This document shows positions 8,751-18,811 of a stretch of DNA of 64,000 nt, piece after piece. Position numbers and translations under genes: made by a program. Positions within the stretch are counted from its first letter, which is position 1. Each line of letters opens with the position of its first letter. Under the pieces are notes generated by a model. The model ran no database searches. It was given only the letters and a program-made list of their open reading frames with translations, and was not told the origin of the DNA. The stretch comes from Buttiauxella izardii (GTDB taxonomy: Bacteria; Pseudomonadota; Gammaproteobacteria; Enterobacterales; Enterobacteriaceae), in contig NZ_QZWH01000034.1 in the NCBI RefSeq assembly GCF_003601925.1, positions 22,522 through 86,521 of the forward strand. The letters are read 5' to 3'.

Positions 8751-9557
8751 TTAATGACGTGCAGTCTCCGGCGTGGCGATTCGCTCAGGCTGTGGACGCT
8801 CGGCTTTCGGCGTAGCATACCAATAACCCAGACCCATGAATACTACACCAGAAAGGGTATTCCCCAGCGTCACCCACAGCAGGTTATGACCAATGCCAGC
8901 CATGGTGTACGCGTCGCTATGATGACCAAACCAGGACAGCGCAAACAGCGTCATGTTGGCGATAGAGTGCTCGTAACCGGACGCGATAAACGCCAGCAAA
9001 CACCACCAGATTGCGATGAATTTCGCCGCACCTTCGGTACGCACAGCCATCCAGATTGCAAGGCAAACCAACCAGTTACATAGTGCGCCTTTGAAGAACA
9101 GCACCATAGCTGGAGCAGAAGTTTTTGCGAGCGCAGCCGTATGAACCAGGCTGGTATCTAACGGCAGCAGGCTACCGCCACCCCATTTGTACAGCAGGGC
9201 AACAAACACCGAACCCACCAGGTTACCCAGCCAGGTTTGCGGCAAAATGCCCCACATTTGACCGTGGGAAATAGTGCCCGCTTTCACACCAAACGTCAGG
9301 AACATAGTGTGTCCGGTGAATAGTTCCGAGCCTGCGATGATGACTAACGTCAGGGCGATACCGAACGTTGCACCCATAACAAGTGGGCGCAGTGCCGGGT
9401 CAACCAGGTTACCGAGGGTGAAAATCAGGATGATGCCGAGGCCGACATAAGCGCCCGCCATGGCGGAGCTAATCCAGAAACCCAGCGGGTTGATTTTTGA
9501 CAATCGGGCAATGCGAGCGGCATTCGCCGCACATTTATTAATGGTATCGGTGAACAT
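8751..9557 (-). CDS. nirC: Nitrite transporter NirC (formate/nitrite channel family)
   Basis: A 268-residue inner-membrane protein with six membrane segments, matching E. coli NirC over its whole length, including the N-terminal FTDTINKCA. The formate-nitrite transporter family forms pentamers with one anion pore per subunit; NirC moves nitrite in both directions. Family blocks visible are GSELFTGHTM and the loop containing GNLVGSVFVALL. It lies between nirD and cysG on the same strand. The 158-bp gap to nirD holds a palindromic repeat that could change the relative level of nirC-cysG mRNA against nirB-nirD. Confidence 0.97.
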   Translation of the reverse strand: MFTDTINKCAANAARIARLSKINPLGFWISSAMAGAYVGLGIILIFTLGNLVDPALRPLVMGATFGIALTLVIIAGSELFTGHTMFLTFGVKAGTISHGQMWGILPQTWLGNLVGSVFVALLYKWGGGSLLPLDTSLVHTAALAKTSAPAMVLFFKGALCNWLVCLAIWMAVRTEGAAKFIAIWWCLLAFIASGYEHSIANMTLFALSWFGHHSDAYTMAGIGHNLLWVTLGNTLSGVVFMGLGYWYATPKAERPQPERIATPETARH

Positions 9558-9615
9558 TTTTGTTATCCCAACAAATTGAAAGAAAAGTAAAATTTAAAAG
9601 AATTTGGTGAAACAA

Positions 9616-9709
9616 CCCTCACCCTAACCCTCTCCCTGAGGGAGAGGGGATTGACCGGAGAAGCCTTCTGACTTTCTCCCTCTCCTGGGGGAGAGGGCCG
9701 GGGTGAGGG
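9616..9709. repeat. REP-like double palindrome in the nirD-nirC gap
   Basis: The outer arms CCCTCACCC-TAA-CCCTCTCCC (9616-9636) and GGGAGAGGG-CCG-GGGTGAGGG (9689-9709) are inverted copies except for the central 3 bp. Each outer arm also forms its own small hairpin: CCCTCTCCC/GGGAGAGGG at 9628-9648 and CCCTCTCC/GGAGAGGG at 9678-9697. The CCCTCACCC...CCCTCTCCC pattern is a dispersed intergenic palindrome type I recall from enterobacterial and pseudomonad genomes. It sits inside an operon and is transcribed. Confidence 0.75.
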
Positions 9710-9715
9710 CAATAT

Positions 9716-10042
9716 TTATGCTTTAATCTGAACCTGGCCGTCCTGAACGCGCGCCGCATAGTGCGCAATCGAGCGGCTCTCATCTTCCATGCACAGTCCG
9801 TCACGCAGTCTGAAACGCTGCTTTTTCAACGGGCTGGCAACCCAAAGTTCATTCTGGTGCTCGGCAATCAGGCCGCGCGACAACACGCTCGCTTCGAAGA
9901 ACGGGTCAATGTTGCTGATGGCGAAAACCTGGTCATCATTGCGCGGGCGGAAAATGGCGATTTGCTCACCGCCGACTAATGCACAAACACCGGTAGCAGG
10001 CAGGATGTCGTTTAACTGGCAAACGGTAGTCCACTGGCTCAT
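9716..10042 (-). CDS. nirD: Nitrite reductase (NADH) small subunit
   Basis: A 108-residue protein matching E. coli NirD. It has the Rieske-like beta fold (GVCALVGGEQIAIFR, AISNIDPF), but the CxH...CxxH iron-sulfur ligands of true Rieske proteins are absent, as expected for NirD. It pairs with the large NirB subunit in the cytoplasmic siroheme nitrite reductase that reduces nitrite to ammonium. Its start overlaps the nirB stop by 4 bp, so translation is coupled. It is followed by the palindromic repeat before nirC. Confidence 0.96.
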   Translation of the reverse strand: MSQWTTVCQLNDILPATGVCALVGGEQIAIFRPRNDDQVFAISNIDPFFEASVLSRGLIAEHQNELWVASPLKKQRFRLRDGLCMEDESRSIAHYAARVQDGQVQIKA

Positions 10043-12591
10043 ACATTTTCCTCCACTTCTTCGACCAGGGTGACCGGGATACGCTCGTAAGGTGTCGCCG
10101 GGCGATGTTGCTCACGTTCAGGCACGATTTGCACGTTCGGGTCGCGCACCGGGCTGTTGATGAAGTGCTTGAAGCGAACCTGAGCTTCCGGGGTATTCAC
10201 CGTTTCAGTCCACTCGCAAATCACTTTCTCGCGCAGACGTTCCAGCTCGGCTTCAAGCTGATCGTTCAGGCCCAGTTTGTCTTCGATGATGACTTGTTTC
10301 AGGTACTCGATTCCGCCTTCCAGGCTATCGAGCCACGGCGCGGTACGGGTCAGTTTGTCCGCGGTGCGGATATAGAACATCATGAAACGGTCGAGATATT
10401 TGATCAGCGTTTCGCGGTCTAAATCAGCGGCCAGTAAATCGGCGTGGCGAGGTTTCATGCCGCCGTTGCCGCATACGTATAAGTTCCAGCCTTTTTCAGT
10501 GGCGATAATCCCCACGTCTTTGCCCTGTGCTTCCGCACATTCACGGGTACAGCCAGAGACACCGAACTTCATTTTGTGTGGAGTACGAATGCCTTTGTAA
10601 CGGTTTTCCAGCTCTACGCCGAAGCCGACGCTGTCGCCGACGCCGTAACGACACCAGGTGCTGCCGACGCAGGTTTTGGCCATACGCAGCGCTTTCGCAT
10701 ACGCGTGACCAGTTTCAAAACCGGCTTCAATCAGCTGACGCCAGATTTCTGGCAAATCGTCTTTCTGCGCGCCAAACAGGCCGATACGCTGGGAACCGGT
10801 AATTTTGGTGTACAGATTAAATTCGCGAGCGATACGGCCCACTTCCATCAAGCCTTCCGGCGTGATTTCGCCACCGGCAGAACGTGGAATGACAGAATAA
10901 GTCCCGTCTTTCTGGATGTTGCCGAGGAAGTTGTCGTTGGTGTCCTGAAGCGGGGTGTGCTTCGGTGCCAGCACGTAGTCGTTCCAGCAAGACGCCAGCA
11001 GGGAACCGACGGTCGGTTTACAGACTTCACAGCCGTAGCCTTTGCCGTATTTTTCCAGCAACTCGTCGAAGGATTTAATCCCTTCAACGCGAATCAGGTG
11101 ATACAGCTCCTGGCGAGAAAACGCGAAGTGTTCGCACAGGTTGTGATTCACTTCGATGCCTTGCTTGCTCAGTTCGGCATTCAATACTTGCGTGATCAAC
11201 GGAATACAGCCGCCGCAGCCAGTACCGGCTTTGGTTTCGGCTTTCAGCGCGGCAACAGTGTGGCAGCCGTTGTTGATGGCTTTAACCAGATGCCCTTTGG
11301 TGACATCAAAGCAGGAACAGATTTGCGCGCTGTCTGGCAGTTTGTCGACGCCAATCGCTGGCTTACCGGAGCTGGCATGCGCAGGCAAAATCAGCGCGTC
11401 CGGATTTTCTGGCAGTTCGATATTATTCAGAACCAGTTGCAGCAGGTTGCCGTAATCGCTGGTGTCGCCCACCAGAACCGCGCCGAGCAGGGTTTTGTTG
11501 TCCGCGCTAACAATCAGGCGTTTATAAACTTCTTTGCTTTCGTCGAGATAAACATAGCTGCGGCACTCTGGCGTGCGACCGTGCGCATCACCAATCCCGC
11601 CAACATCCACGCCGAGCAGTTTCAGTTTGGCGCTCATGTCTGCGCCTTCAAACGCATTTTCTGAGCCGAGCAAATGATCAGCAGTAACCTGCGCCATTTT
11701 GTAGCCAGGGGCGACCAGGCCGAAAGTGCGGTTGTTCCAGCTTGCGCATTCGCCGATAGCGTAGATATCTGGATCAGAAGTCTGGCAGGTGTCGTTCACT
11801 GCGATGCCGCCGCGTTGCCCGGTTTCCAGGCCGCATTGGGTTGCCAGTTTGTCGCGCGGGCGGATACCGGTGGAGAAGACGATGAAGTCTACTTCCAGGT
11901 CGGAGCCGTCGGCAAAGCGCATGGTTTTGCGCGCTTGCGTCCCTTCCTGAACGATTTCCAGGGTGTTTTTGCTGGTATGAACGCGCACGCCCATGCTTTC
12001 GATTTTATTGCGCAGTTGCTCGCCGCCCATGCGGTCGAGTTGCTCTGCCATCAGCATTGGCGCAAATTCAATAACGTGAGTTTCGACGCCGAGGTTTTTC
12101 AGAGCGCCTGCGGCTTCAAGGCCGAGCAAACCACCACCGACCACCGCGCCGCGCTTGCTGCGACGGGCACAGGCTTCGATAGCGTTCAAATCTTCAATGG
12201 TGCGATAGACAAAACAGTCTTGGGTTTCGGAGCCTTTAATCGGCGGGATCCACGGATAAGAACCGGTCGCCATGACCAGTTTGTCGTAATACACGGTACG
12301 ACCCGTATTCGAGTGAATCACTTTTTCCTGGCGGTTAATGGTGATGGCGCGTTCGCCAACCAGCACTTTGACACCGTGTTTCTCGTAGAAACCGTCACGA
12401 ACCAGGGATAATTCTTCAGCGGTATGATGGGAGAAATAGGAAGATAAATGCACGCGGTCGTAGGCTTTGCGTGGCTCTTCACAAAAAACGGTGATATCGA
12501 ATTGGCCTGGCTGGGCTTTATCAAGTAAGTCTTCGATAAAGCGATGGCCGACCATGCCATTACCGATGATTGCGATTTTGACTTTGCTCAT
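10039..12591 (-). CDS. nirB: Nitrite reductase (NADH) large subunit
   Basis: An 850-residue protein close to E. coli NirB (847). The order of domains is as follows. First, an FAD/NADH oxidoreductase, with IIGNGMVGHRF at the N-terminus and GGGLLGLEAAGALK around residue 150. Next, a BFD-like [2Fe-2S] segment with CSCFDV and GTGCGGC near residues 425-470. Last, the siroheme and [4Fe-4S] domain, with CVGSTWCRYG and SGCTRECAEAQGKD. Together with NirD it reduces cytoplasmic nitrite to ammonium under anaerobic conditions. It is the first gene of nirBDC-cysG and has a conserved FNR and NarL/NarP promoter at 12615-12692. No anomaly was seen. Confidence 0.97.
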   Translation of the reverse strand: MSKVKIAIIGNGMVGHRFIEDLLDKAQPGQFDITVFCEEPRKAYDRVHLSSYFSHHTAEELSLVRDGFYEKHGVKVLVGERAITINRQEKVIHSNTGRTVYYDKLVMATGSYPWIPPIKGSETQDCFVYRTIEDLNAIEACARRSKRGAVVGGGLLGLEAAGALKNLGVETHVIEFAPMLMAEQLDRMGGEQLRNKIESMGVRVHTSKNTLEIVQEGTQARKTMRFADGSDLEVDFIVFSTGIRPRDKLATQCGLETGQRGGIAVNDTCQTSDPDIYAIGECASWNNRTFGLVAPGYKMAQVTADHLLGSENAFEGADMSAKLKLLGVDVGGIGDAHGRTPECRSYVYLDESKEVYKRLIVSADNKTLLGAVLVGDTSDYGNLLQLVLNNIELPENPDALILPAHASSGKPAIGVDKLPDSAQICSCFDVTKGHLVKAINNGCHTVAALKAETKAGTGCGGCIPLITQVLNAELSKQGIEVNHNLCEHFAFSRQELYHLIRVEGIKSFDELLEKYGKGYGCEVCKPTVGSLLASCWNDYVLAPKHTPLQDTNDNFLGNIQKDGTYSVIPRSAGGEITPEGLMEVGRIAREFNLYTKITGSQRIGLFGAQKDDLPEIWRQLIEAGFETGHAYAKALRMAKTCVGSTWCRYGVGDSVGFGVELENRYKGIRTPHKMKFGVSGCTRECAEAQGKDVGIIATEKGWNLYVCGNGGMKPRHADLLAADLDRETLIKYLDRFMMFYIRTADKLTRTAPWLDSLEGGIEYLKQVIIEDKLGLNDQLEAELERLREKVICEWTETVNTPEAQVRFKHFINSPVRDPNVQIVPEREQHRPATPYERIPVTLVEEVEENV

Positions 12592-12649
12592 AATTGCCTC
12601 AATTTCTTTTCTATTACTGCCTACCTTAACGATTCAGCAATGGCGATTA

Positions 12650-12663
12650 TTGATACAAATCAA
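12650..12663 (-). promoter_or_regulatory. FNR site of the nirB promoter
   Basis: TTGAT-ACAA-ATCAA is a perfect palindromic FNR box. Its centre (12656.5) is 28 bp from the centre of the NarL/NarP site, the same spacing as the -41.5 and -69.5 sites of E. coli nirB. That places the start of transcription near 12615. Conserved sequence (TTAAGGTAGGC on the minus strand) covers the -10 region. Confidence 0.85.
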
Positions 12664-12676
12664 ATACACCTTTATA

Positions 12677-12692
12677 TACCTCTTAATAGGTA
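12677..12692 (-). promoter_or_regulatory. NarL/NarP 7-2-7 site of the nirB promoter
   Basis: TACCTCT-TA-ATAGGTA is two heptamers (TACCTCT and, on the other strand, TACCTAT) facing each other with a 2-bp gap, the 7-2-7 arrangement bound by NarL and NarP. It lies upstream of the FNR box for nirB and should add nitrate/nitrite control to the anaerobic response. Confidence 0.8.
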
Positions 12693-12818
12693 TATTACTG
12701 ATTTTAGTGGGATTTTCTAAGTTGTGGAATTGTTTAGCTATTCACGGGAAGACAATAAATGTCCTCATTTTGCGTGGTGTGCTATCAAATAGGAGGGGTT
12801 AATCAACAAGGAGTGGGT

Positions 12819-14102
12819 ATGAGCAAGTTGGCGTTGGAGTTAATTCAGAATGTGCGTCTCGTCGGGCGTGAAGGTTTGTGGCAATTAACTATCGAAAATG
12901 GGCGCATCAAGACCATTGAACCGACGAGTGAAACCCAGATCGAAAGCCAGCAGGTGCTTGACGGGCGAGGGGGGCTGGCGATCCCGCCATTTATTGAGCC
13001 ACATATTCACCTCGATACCACGCAAACTGCCGGGCAACCTAACTGGAATCAGTCGGGTACGCTGTTTGAAGGCATTGAACGCTGGGCCGAGCGCAAAGCG
13101 CTGCTGACGCACGAAGACGTCAAACAACGCGCCTGGCAAACTCTGAAATGGCAAATCGCCAACGGCATTCAGTATGTGCGTACCCACGTTGATGTTTCAG
13201 ACCCGACGTTGACGGCGCTCAAAGCGATGCTGGAAGTGAAGCATGAAGCCGCGCCGTGGATTGACGTGCAGATCGTGGCGTTCCCGCAGGAGGGGATTCT
13301 CTCTTATCCCAATGGAGAAGCTTTGCTCGAAGAGGCGCTGCGCCTGGGTGCAGACGTCGTTGGGGGAATCCCGCATTTTGAGTTTACCCGGGAATACGGC
13401 GTGGAATCGCTGCACAAAGCCTTTGCTCTGGCGCAGAAATATGACCGCCCGTTAGATATTCACTGCGATGAAATCGATGATGAACAATCGCGCTTTGTCG
13501 AAACGGTGGCTGCGCTGGCGCTGCGCGACGGCATTGGCGAACGTGTTACCGCCAGCCACACCACTGCGATGCACTCATATAATGGTGCTTATACCTCGCG
13601 TTTATTCCGCTTGTTGAAAATGTCTGGCATTAACTTTGTCGCCAATCCGCTGGTGAATATTCATCTGCAAGGGCGTTTTGACGACTACCCGAAACGCCGG
13701 GGAGTCACTCGCGTGAAAGAGTTGCTCGAAGCGGGAGTTAACGTCTGTTTTGGTCATGACGATGTGTTTGACCCGTGGTATCCGCTCGGAACAGCCAATA
13801 TGTTGCAGGTGCTGCATATGGGGCTGCATGTGTGTCAGATGATGGGTTATCAGCGAATTGATGAAGGTTTGAAGCTGATTACCGATAACAGCGCGCGCAC
13901 TTTTGGCGTGAAAGATTACGGTATTGCTGAGGGGAATGCGGCGAACCTGATTATTCTTCCTGCGGAAAACGGCTTTGATGCTGTGCGCCGTCAGGTGCCG
14001 GTGCGTTGGTCTATTCGCGCTGGGAAGGTGATTGCGACCACGCAGTTGTCACAAACCTGGGTGATGCTGGATGAAGTAGAAGAGATAAATTACGGCGGGT
14101 AA
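12819..14102 (+). CDS. codA: Cytosine deaminase
   Basis: A 427-residue protein, the length of E. coli CodA. Metal ligands are visible as H62 and H64 in PHIHLD, the histidine of IHCDEIDDE, and the aspartate of [20 protein letters not shown] is another conserved block. It deaminates cytosine to uracil and ammonia for pyrimidine salvage. The ATG at 12819 follows AAGGAGTGGGT; the frame back to 12759 has no support. In E. coli codA is far away next to the permease gene codB; here it stands alone between nirB and tsgA, with no codB beside it. A strong hairpin follows. It reads divergently from nirB, 227 bp apart. Confidence 0.92.
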   Translation: MSKLALELIQNVRLVGREGLWQLTIENGRIKTIEPTSETQIESQQVLDGRGGLAIPPFIEPHIHLDTTQTAGQPNWNQSGTLFEGIERWAERKALLTHEDVKQRAWQTLKWQIANGIQYVRTHVDVSDPTLTALKAMLEVKHEAAPWIDVQIVAFPQEGILSYPNGEALLEEALRLGADVVGGIPHFEFTREYGVESLHKAFALAQKYDRPLDIHCDEIDDEQSRFVETVAALALRDGIGERVTASHTTAMHSYNGAYTSRLFRLLKMSGINFVANPLVNIHLQGRFDDYPKRRGVTRVKELLEAGVNVCFGHDDVFDPWYPLGTANMLQVLHMGLHVCQMMGYQRIDEGLKLITDNSARTFGVKDYGIAEGNAANLIILPAENGFDAVRRQVPVRWSIRAGKVIATTQLSQTWVMLDEVEEINYGG

Positions 14103-14120
14103 ACACCCGCCGTTAGCTTT
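14092..14120 (+). terminator. Terminator of codA
   Basis: ACGGCGGGT (14092-14100) pairs perfectly with ACCCGCCGT (14105-14113) across an AAAC loop and is followed by TAGCTTTT. The stop codon of codA lies inside the stem and loop. The gene beyond it, tsgA, is convergent. Confidence 0.75.
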
Positions 14121-14153
14121 TCGTTGGTCGTACAGTAGGGTTATCCGACGCGA

Positions 14154-15338
14154 TTAGTGCGTCGTTACCGCCGCGTTATGCTGACGGTGCTTGCTCACCA
14201 GGCCCAGAATCAGGCACATGATAAACACCACGGCGTACAGTGCATTGGCGGTTTGCAGCGCCGCGTGTGGGCCGCTGTGAGCCACAATCGGGCCGGTGAC
14301 CACGAAGGTCAACATGGTGCCGATGGTGCCGCAGGTCAGTACGAAGTTAACCAGTTTTGGCGAAGCGATTTTGGTCTGCAATGAACCGAGCGTAATAACC
14401 GAGGTGTAAATCGCGCTGGAGAAGAAGCCGAGCGCCATAATAAACCACGCCAGATGTGCCGGTTCGCTCTTATTGAACAGGTACATCAACACGGTTGCGG
14501 CCGCTGCCAGTACGGTCAGAATGCGTTGCAGATCGAAGAAACGCAGAATGAAGCTGAACGCCCACATCCCGAACATATAAGACATCCAGAAATCGCTGAC
14601 CAACTGGCCGGCATCATTCAGGTTCATGCCCAGACTTTTTGCGTATTCCGGCACCCAGGAGATGAAGCCCAGTTGACCGAGGATGTAGCAAAGCGCGGCA
14701 ACGGACAGGAACAGCACGCCGACGCCCCATTTTTCTTTCTCAGCGACTTTTTCAGTTTTCGGTGCGTGTTTGCCCAGCGCCGGGAAGTCACAACCGAGCG
14801 TCAGAATAAAGATCGCGACATAAACCAGGCCGATGCAGACGTAAACCCAATACCAGTTGATGCTGCGCGCCAGCAAAATCGCCGCCACCATCGGGAAAAT
14901 CATCCCCGCCATGCTGAAGAAGGAATCGGTAAACAGCAGGCGCGAACCGCGCTGACGGCCTTCATACATGTGGGTAATCAGGAACGTACCAATCGACATG
15001 GTGATACCGCTGACCAGGCCGAGCACAAACATTGCGACGGAGAAAATAGTCAGGTTATCGCCAAAGACTAGCCCGGCCACCGCCAGAATCATCAAGATAA
15101 AACCAAAGCGCAGCTGCGTTTTGAGCGGGACGATTTCCATTAACCAGGCGTTCAGGAAGATAGAAATCAGGATGCCCGCATTCAGGAAAGTAAAGGTATT
15201 ACTCATGCTGGAAACGGGAACGTGGAAGTATTCGGCGATATTGCCCATCACCATCCCGGTGACAATTACCAACGCGCCAGTGAGGGCGTAGGAGAAGAAG
15301 CTGATCCATGTGAGCTTAATGCGGTTGCTGTTAGTCAT
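14154..15338 (-). CDS. tsgA: TsgA, major facilitator superfamily transporter
   Basis: A 394-residue protein matching E. coli TsgA (393) from [14 protein letters not shown] on, with twelve predicted membrane segments and the usual central cytoplasmic loop (about residues 190-205, [16 protein letters not shown]). It belongs to the FHS group of the major facilitator superfamily. Its substrate is not established; the name comes from a link to tellurite/selenite growth effects reported for the family. It is convergent with codA and divergent from ppiA, sharing a 280-bp intergenic region with a CRP-type site. Confidence 0.93.
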   Translation of the reverse strand: MTNSNRIKLTWISFFSYALTGALVIVTGMVMGNIAEYFHVPVSSMSNTFTFLNAGILISIFLNAWLMEIVPLKTQLRFGFILMILAVAGLVFGDNLTIFSVAMFVLGLVSGITMSIGTFLITHMYEGRQRGSRLLFTDSFFSMAGMIFPMVAAILLARSINWYWVYVCIGLVYVAIFILTLGCDFPALGKHAPKTEKVAEKEKWGVGVLFLSVAALCYILGQLGFISWVPEYAKSLGMNLNDAGQLVSDFWMSYMFGMWAFSFILRFFDLQRILTVLAAAATVLMYLFNKSEPAHLAWFIMALGFFSSAIYTSVITLGSLQTKIASPKLVNFVLTCGTIGTMLTFVVTGPIVAHSGPHAALQTANALYAVVFIMCLILGLVSKHRQHNAAVTTH

Positions 15339-15456
15339 GACGAGCCTGTGAATAGAAATGTAAAGTGCTTTGACAGCACTCGAGAAGGATGGATTTTAGA
15401 CAAAAATGTGACCCATTCATACATTTTATGAATCATTGGCTGCAATACATTGGATT

Positions 15457-15478
15457 TAAAGTGATATGAATCACACAA
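15457..15478. promoter_or_regulatory. CRP site between tsgA and ppiA
   Basis: The core GTGA-TATGAA-TCAC (15461-15474), inside AAAGTGATATGAATCACACA, fits the TGTGA-N6-TCACA consensus with one change. It lies about 150 bp before ppiA. E. coli ppiA is known to be cAMP-CRP controlled. A second, weaker TGTGA half-site lies at 15407-15411. Confidence 0.65.
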
Positions 15479-15561
15479 ATTGGCATGATTCATTAATTCA
15501 TTCACTTAACTTATTGATTTGTGTGAAAGTAAAAAACCGTAAATGGCTGGCGTAGAGTTGA

Positions 15562-16191
<630 letters not shown>

Positions 16192-16300
16192 AAAATTCCT
16201 GCGCGAGTATCTCGTACTCGCGCAATCTCCCGCTTCCTGCACTTCCACCGATTGCTGCTTATACTTGTGGCAACACCGGGTCGTCATTTAGGGAGGCATC

Positions 16301-16903
16301 ATGGCAAAGAAACTGACCGACAAACAAAAGTCCCGCCTTTGGCAGCAACTGCGCAGCCGTTCATTTCAGGCCAGCAGTCGGCTGGATATTCTTGAGCCTC
16401 ACGCACAAGACGAGACTATCGCGCAGCATGTAGAAACAATCGAACTTGGCCCGCTGCATCGCGGTTTACCCTGGTTGTGTGTCATCCATCAGCAGCTTTT
16501 TCAGGATGTTTTCGACTGGGCTGGCGAACTGCGCGATGTGGATATTTCCAAAGGGGAGACACGTTTCTGCCATTTCGAGTACATCGAAAATGAAGGCAAC
16601 GACCTGATGCAGGAACTGGAAGACGAGCATTATCTGGTTGGGCTTGGCAAAACCGAGTTCGTTAACCGCCTGGCACATTACTATTGTGAAATTAACGTCC
16701 TTCATCCGTTCTTTGTTGGCAGCGGTCGCGCCCAACGTGTGTTCTTCGAGCAACTTGCCATTCATGCAGGTTATGTTCTGGACTGGAGCGATGTCGATCC
16801 CGGTGAATGGCAGGCGGCGAATCAGGCTGGCGTGCTGGGTGATTTGACGCAGCTGACCGAGATTTTCACTAAAGTGGTGAGTGAAGCGCGCGAAAGCGAA
16901 TAG
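16301..16903 (+). CDS. fic: Fic-domain protein with a YhfG antitoxin-like N-terminus (natural fusion)
   Basis: A 200-residue protein in the place of E. coli yhfG-fic. Residues 1-28 (KKLTDKQKSRLW..., FQASSRL) match the start of YhfG, the antitoxin normally made from a separate gene. From residue 46 (TIELGPL) to the end (KVVSEARESE) it matches Fic. The Fic motif is HPFFVGSGRAQR (H135 to R146): the usual acidic residue is V139 and the usual Asn is S141, but both arginines (143, 146) are present. YhfG carries an inhibitory SxxxEG helix motif; here the matching stretch is SSRLDI (25-30), so the Glu is Asp. Fic enzymes transfer AMP to hydroxyl side chains of target proteins. AGGGAGG precedes the ATG, and no separate yhfG is present upstream. 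Activity and self-inhibition are inference. Confidence 0.85.
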   Translation: MAKKLTDKQKSRLWQQLRSRSFQASSRLDILEPHAQDETIAQHVETIELGPLHRGLPWLCVIHQQLFQDVFDWAGELRDVDISKGETRFCHFEYIENEGNDLMQELEDEHYLVGLGKTEFVNRLAHYYCEINVLHPFFVGSGRAQRVFFEQLAIHAGYVLDWSDVDPGEWQAANQAGVLGDLTQLTEIFTKVVSEARESE

Positions 16904-16936
16904 AATAGCGCGGTTCTTATTTACCCCGGAGCCGCG

Positions 16937-17500
16937 ATGCTACTGCTTATCGACAATTACGACTCGTTCACCTGGAACCTCTATCAGTACTTTTGCGAGC
17001 TGGGTGCAGAAGTGATTGTAAAGCGTAACGATGAACTGACCCTTTCTGATATCAGTGCGTTGGCACCAGAAAAGCTGGTGATCTCTCCCGGCCCTTGCAC
17101 GCCCACTGAAGCGGGCATTTCCCTTGCGGCGATTACTCACTTCGCCGGGCAGTTACCGATTCTTGGCGTTTGCCTCGGGCACCAGGCGATTGCACAGGCA
17201 TTCGGCGCGACCATTGTTCGTGCGCAAAAAGTGATGCACGGTAAAACCTCGGCTATCTCGCATAATCATTCCGGCGTTTTTAGCGGCCTGAATAATCCTC
17301 TGACGGTGACACGTTACCACTCGCTGGTTATCGATCCCGCGACATTACCTGACTGCTTTGAAGTGACCGCATGGACAGATCAGCAGGAAATTATGGGTAT
17401 CCGTCACCGCGAAATTGATCTGGAAGGAGTGCAATTTCACCCGGAAAGTATTCTCAGCGAACAGGGGCATCAGCTGTTAGCCAATTTCCTTAATCGTTGA
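16937..17500 (+). CDS. pabA: Aminodeoxychorismate synthase, glutamine amidotransferase subunit
   Basis: A 187-residue class I glutamine amidotransferase, the same length as E. coli PabA. The nucleophile is C79 in [15 protein letters not shown]; the His and Glu of the triad are in VQFHPESIL. With PabB (not in this window) it makes 4-amino-4-deoxychorismate, the precursor of p-aminobenzoate and folate. The gene lies 33 bp after fic with CCCCGGAG just before the ATG, so the two may be co-transcribed as in E. coli. TrpG is the close paralogue, but the neighbours and sequence favour PabA. Confidence 0.96.
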   Translation: MLLLIDNYDSFTWNLYQYFCELGAEVIVKRNDELTLSDISALAPEKLVISPGPCTPTEAGISLAAITHFAGQLPILGVCLGHQAIAQAFGATIVRAQKVMHGKTSAISHNHSGVFSGLNNPLTVTRYHSLVIDPATLPDCFEVTAWTDQQEIMGIRHREIDLEGVQFHPESILSEQGHQLLANFLNR

Positions 17501-17516
17501 TTTTTTATTGCCAGAT

Positions 17517-18808
<1,292 letters not shown>

Positions 18809-18811
18809 TCG

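Noticed and set aside
10576..11664. Long plus-strand reading frame (362 codons) opposite nirB
   Set aside because: It is the antisense shadow of a highly conserved gene in GC-rich sequence; the translation shows no family motif and has no ribosome-binding site.
15407..15422. Second CRP site upstream of ppiA
   Set aside because: Only one TGTGA half-site is good; the other half (CATAC) does not fit.
16200..16224. GC-rich perfect hairpin after ppiA as a terminator
   Set aside because: The stem is strong but ATCTCCCGC follows instead of a T-run, so I mention it only under ppiA.
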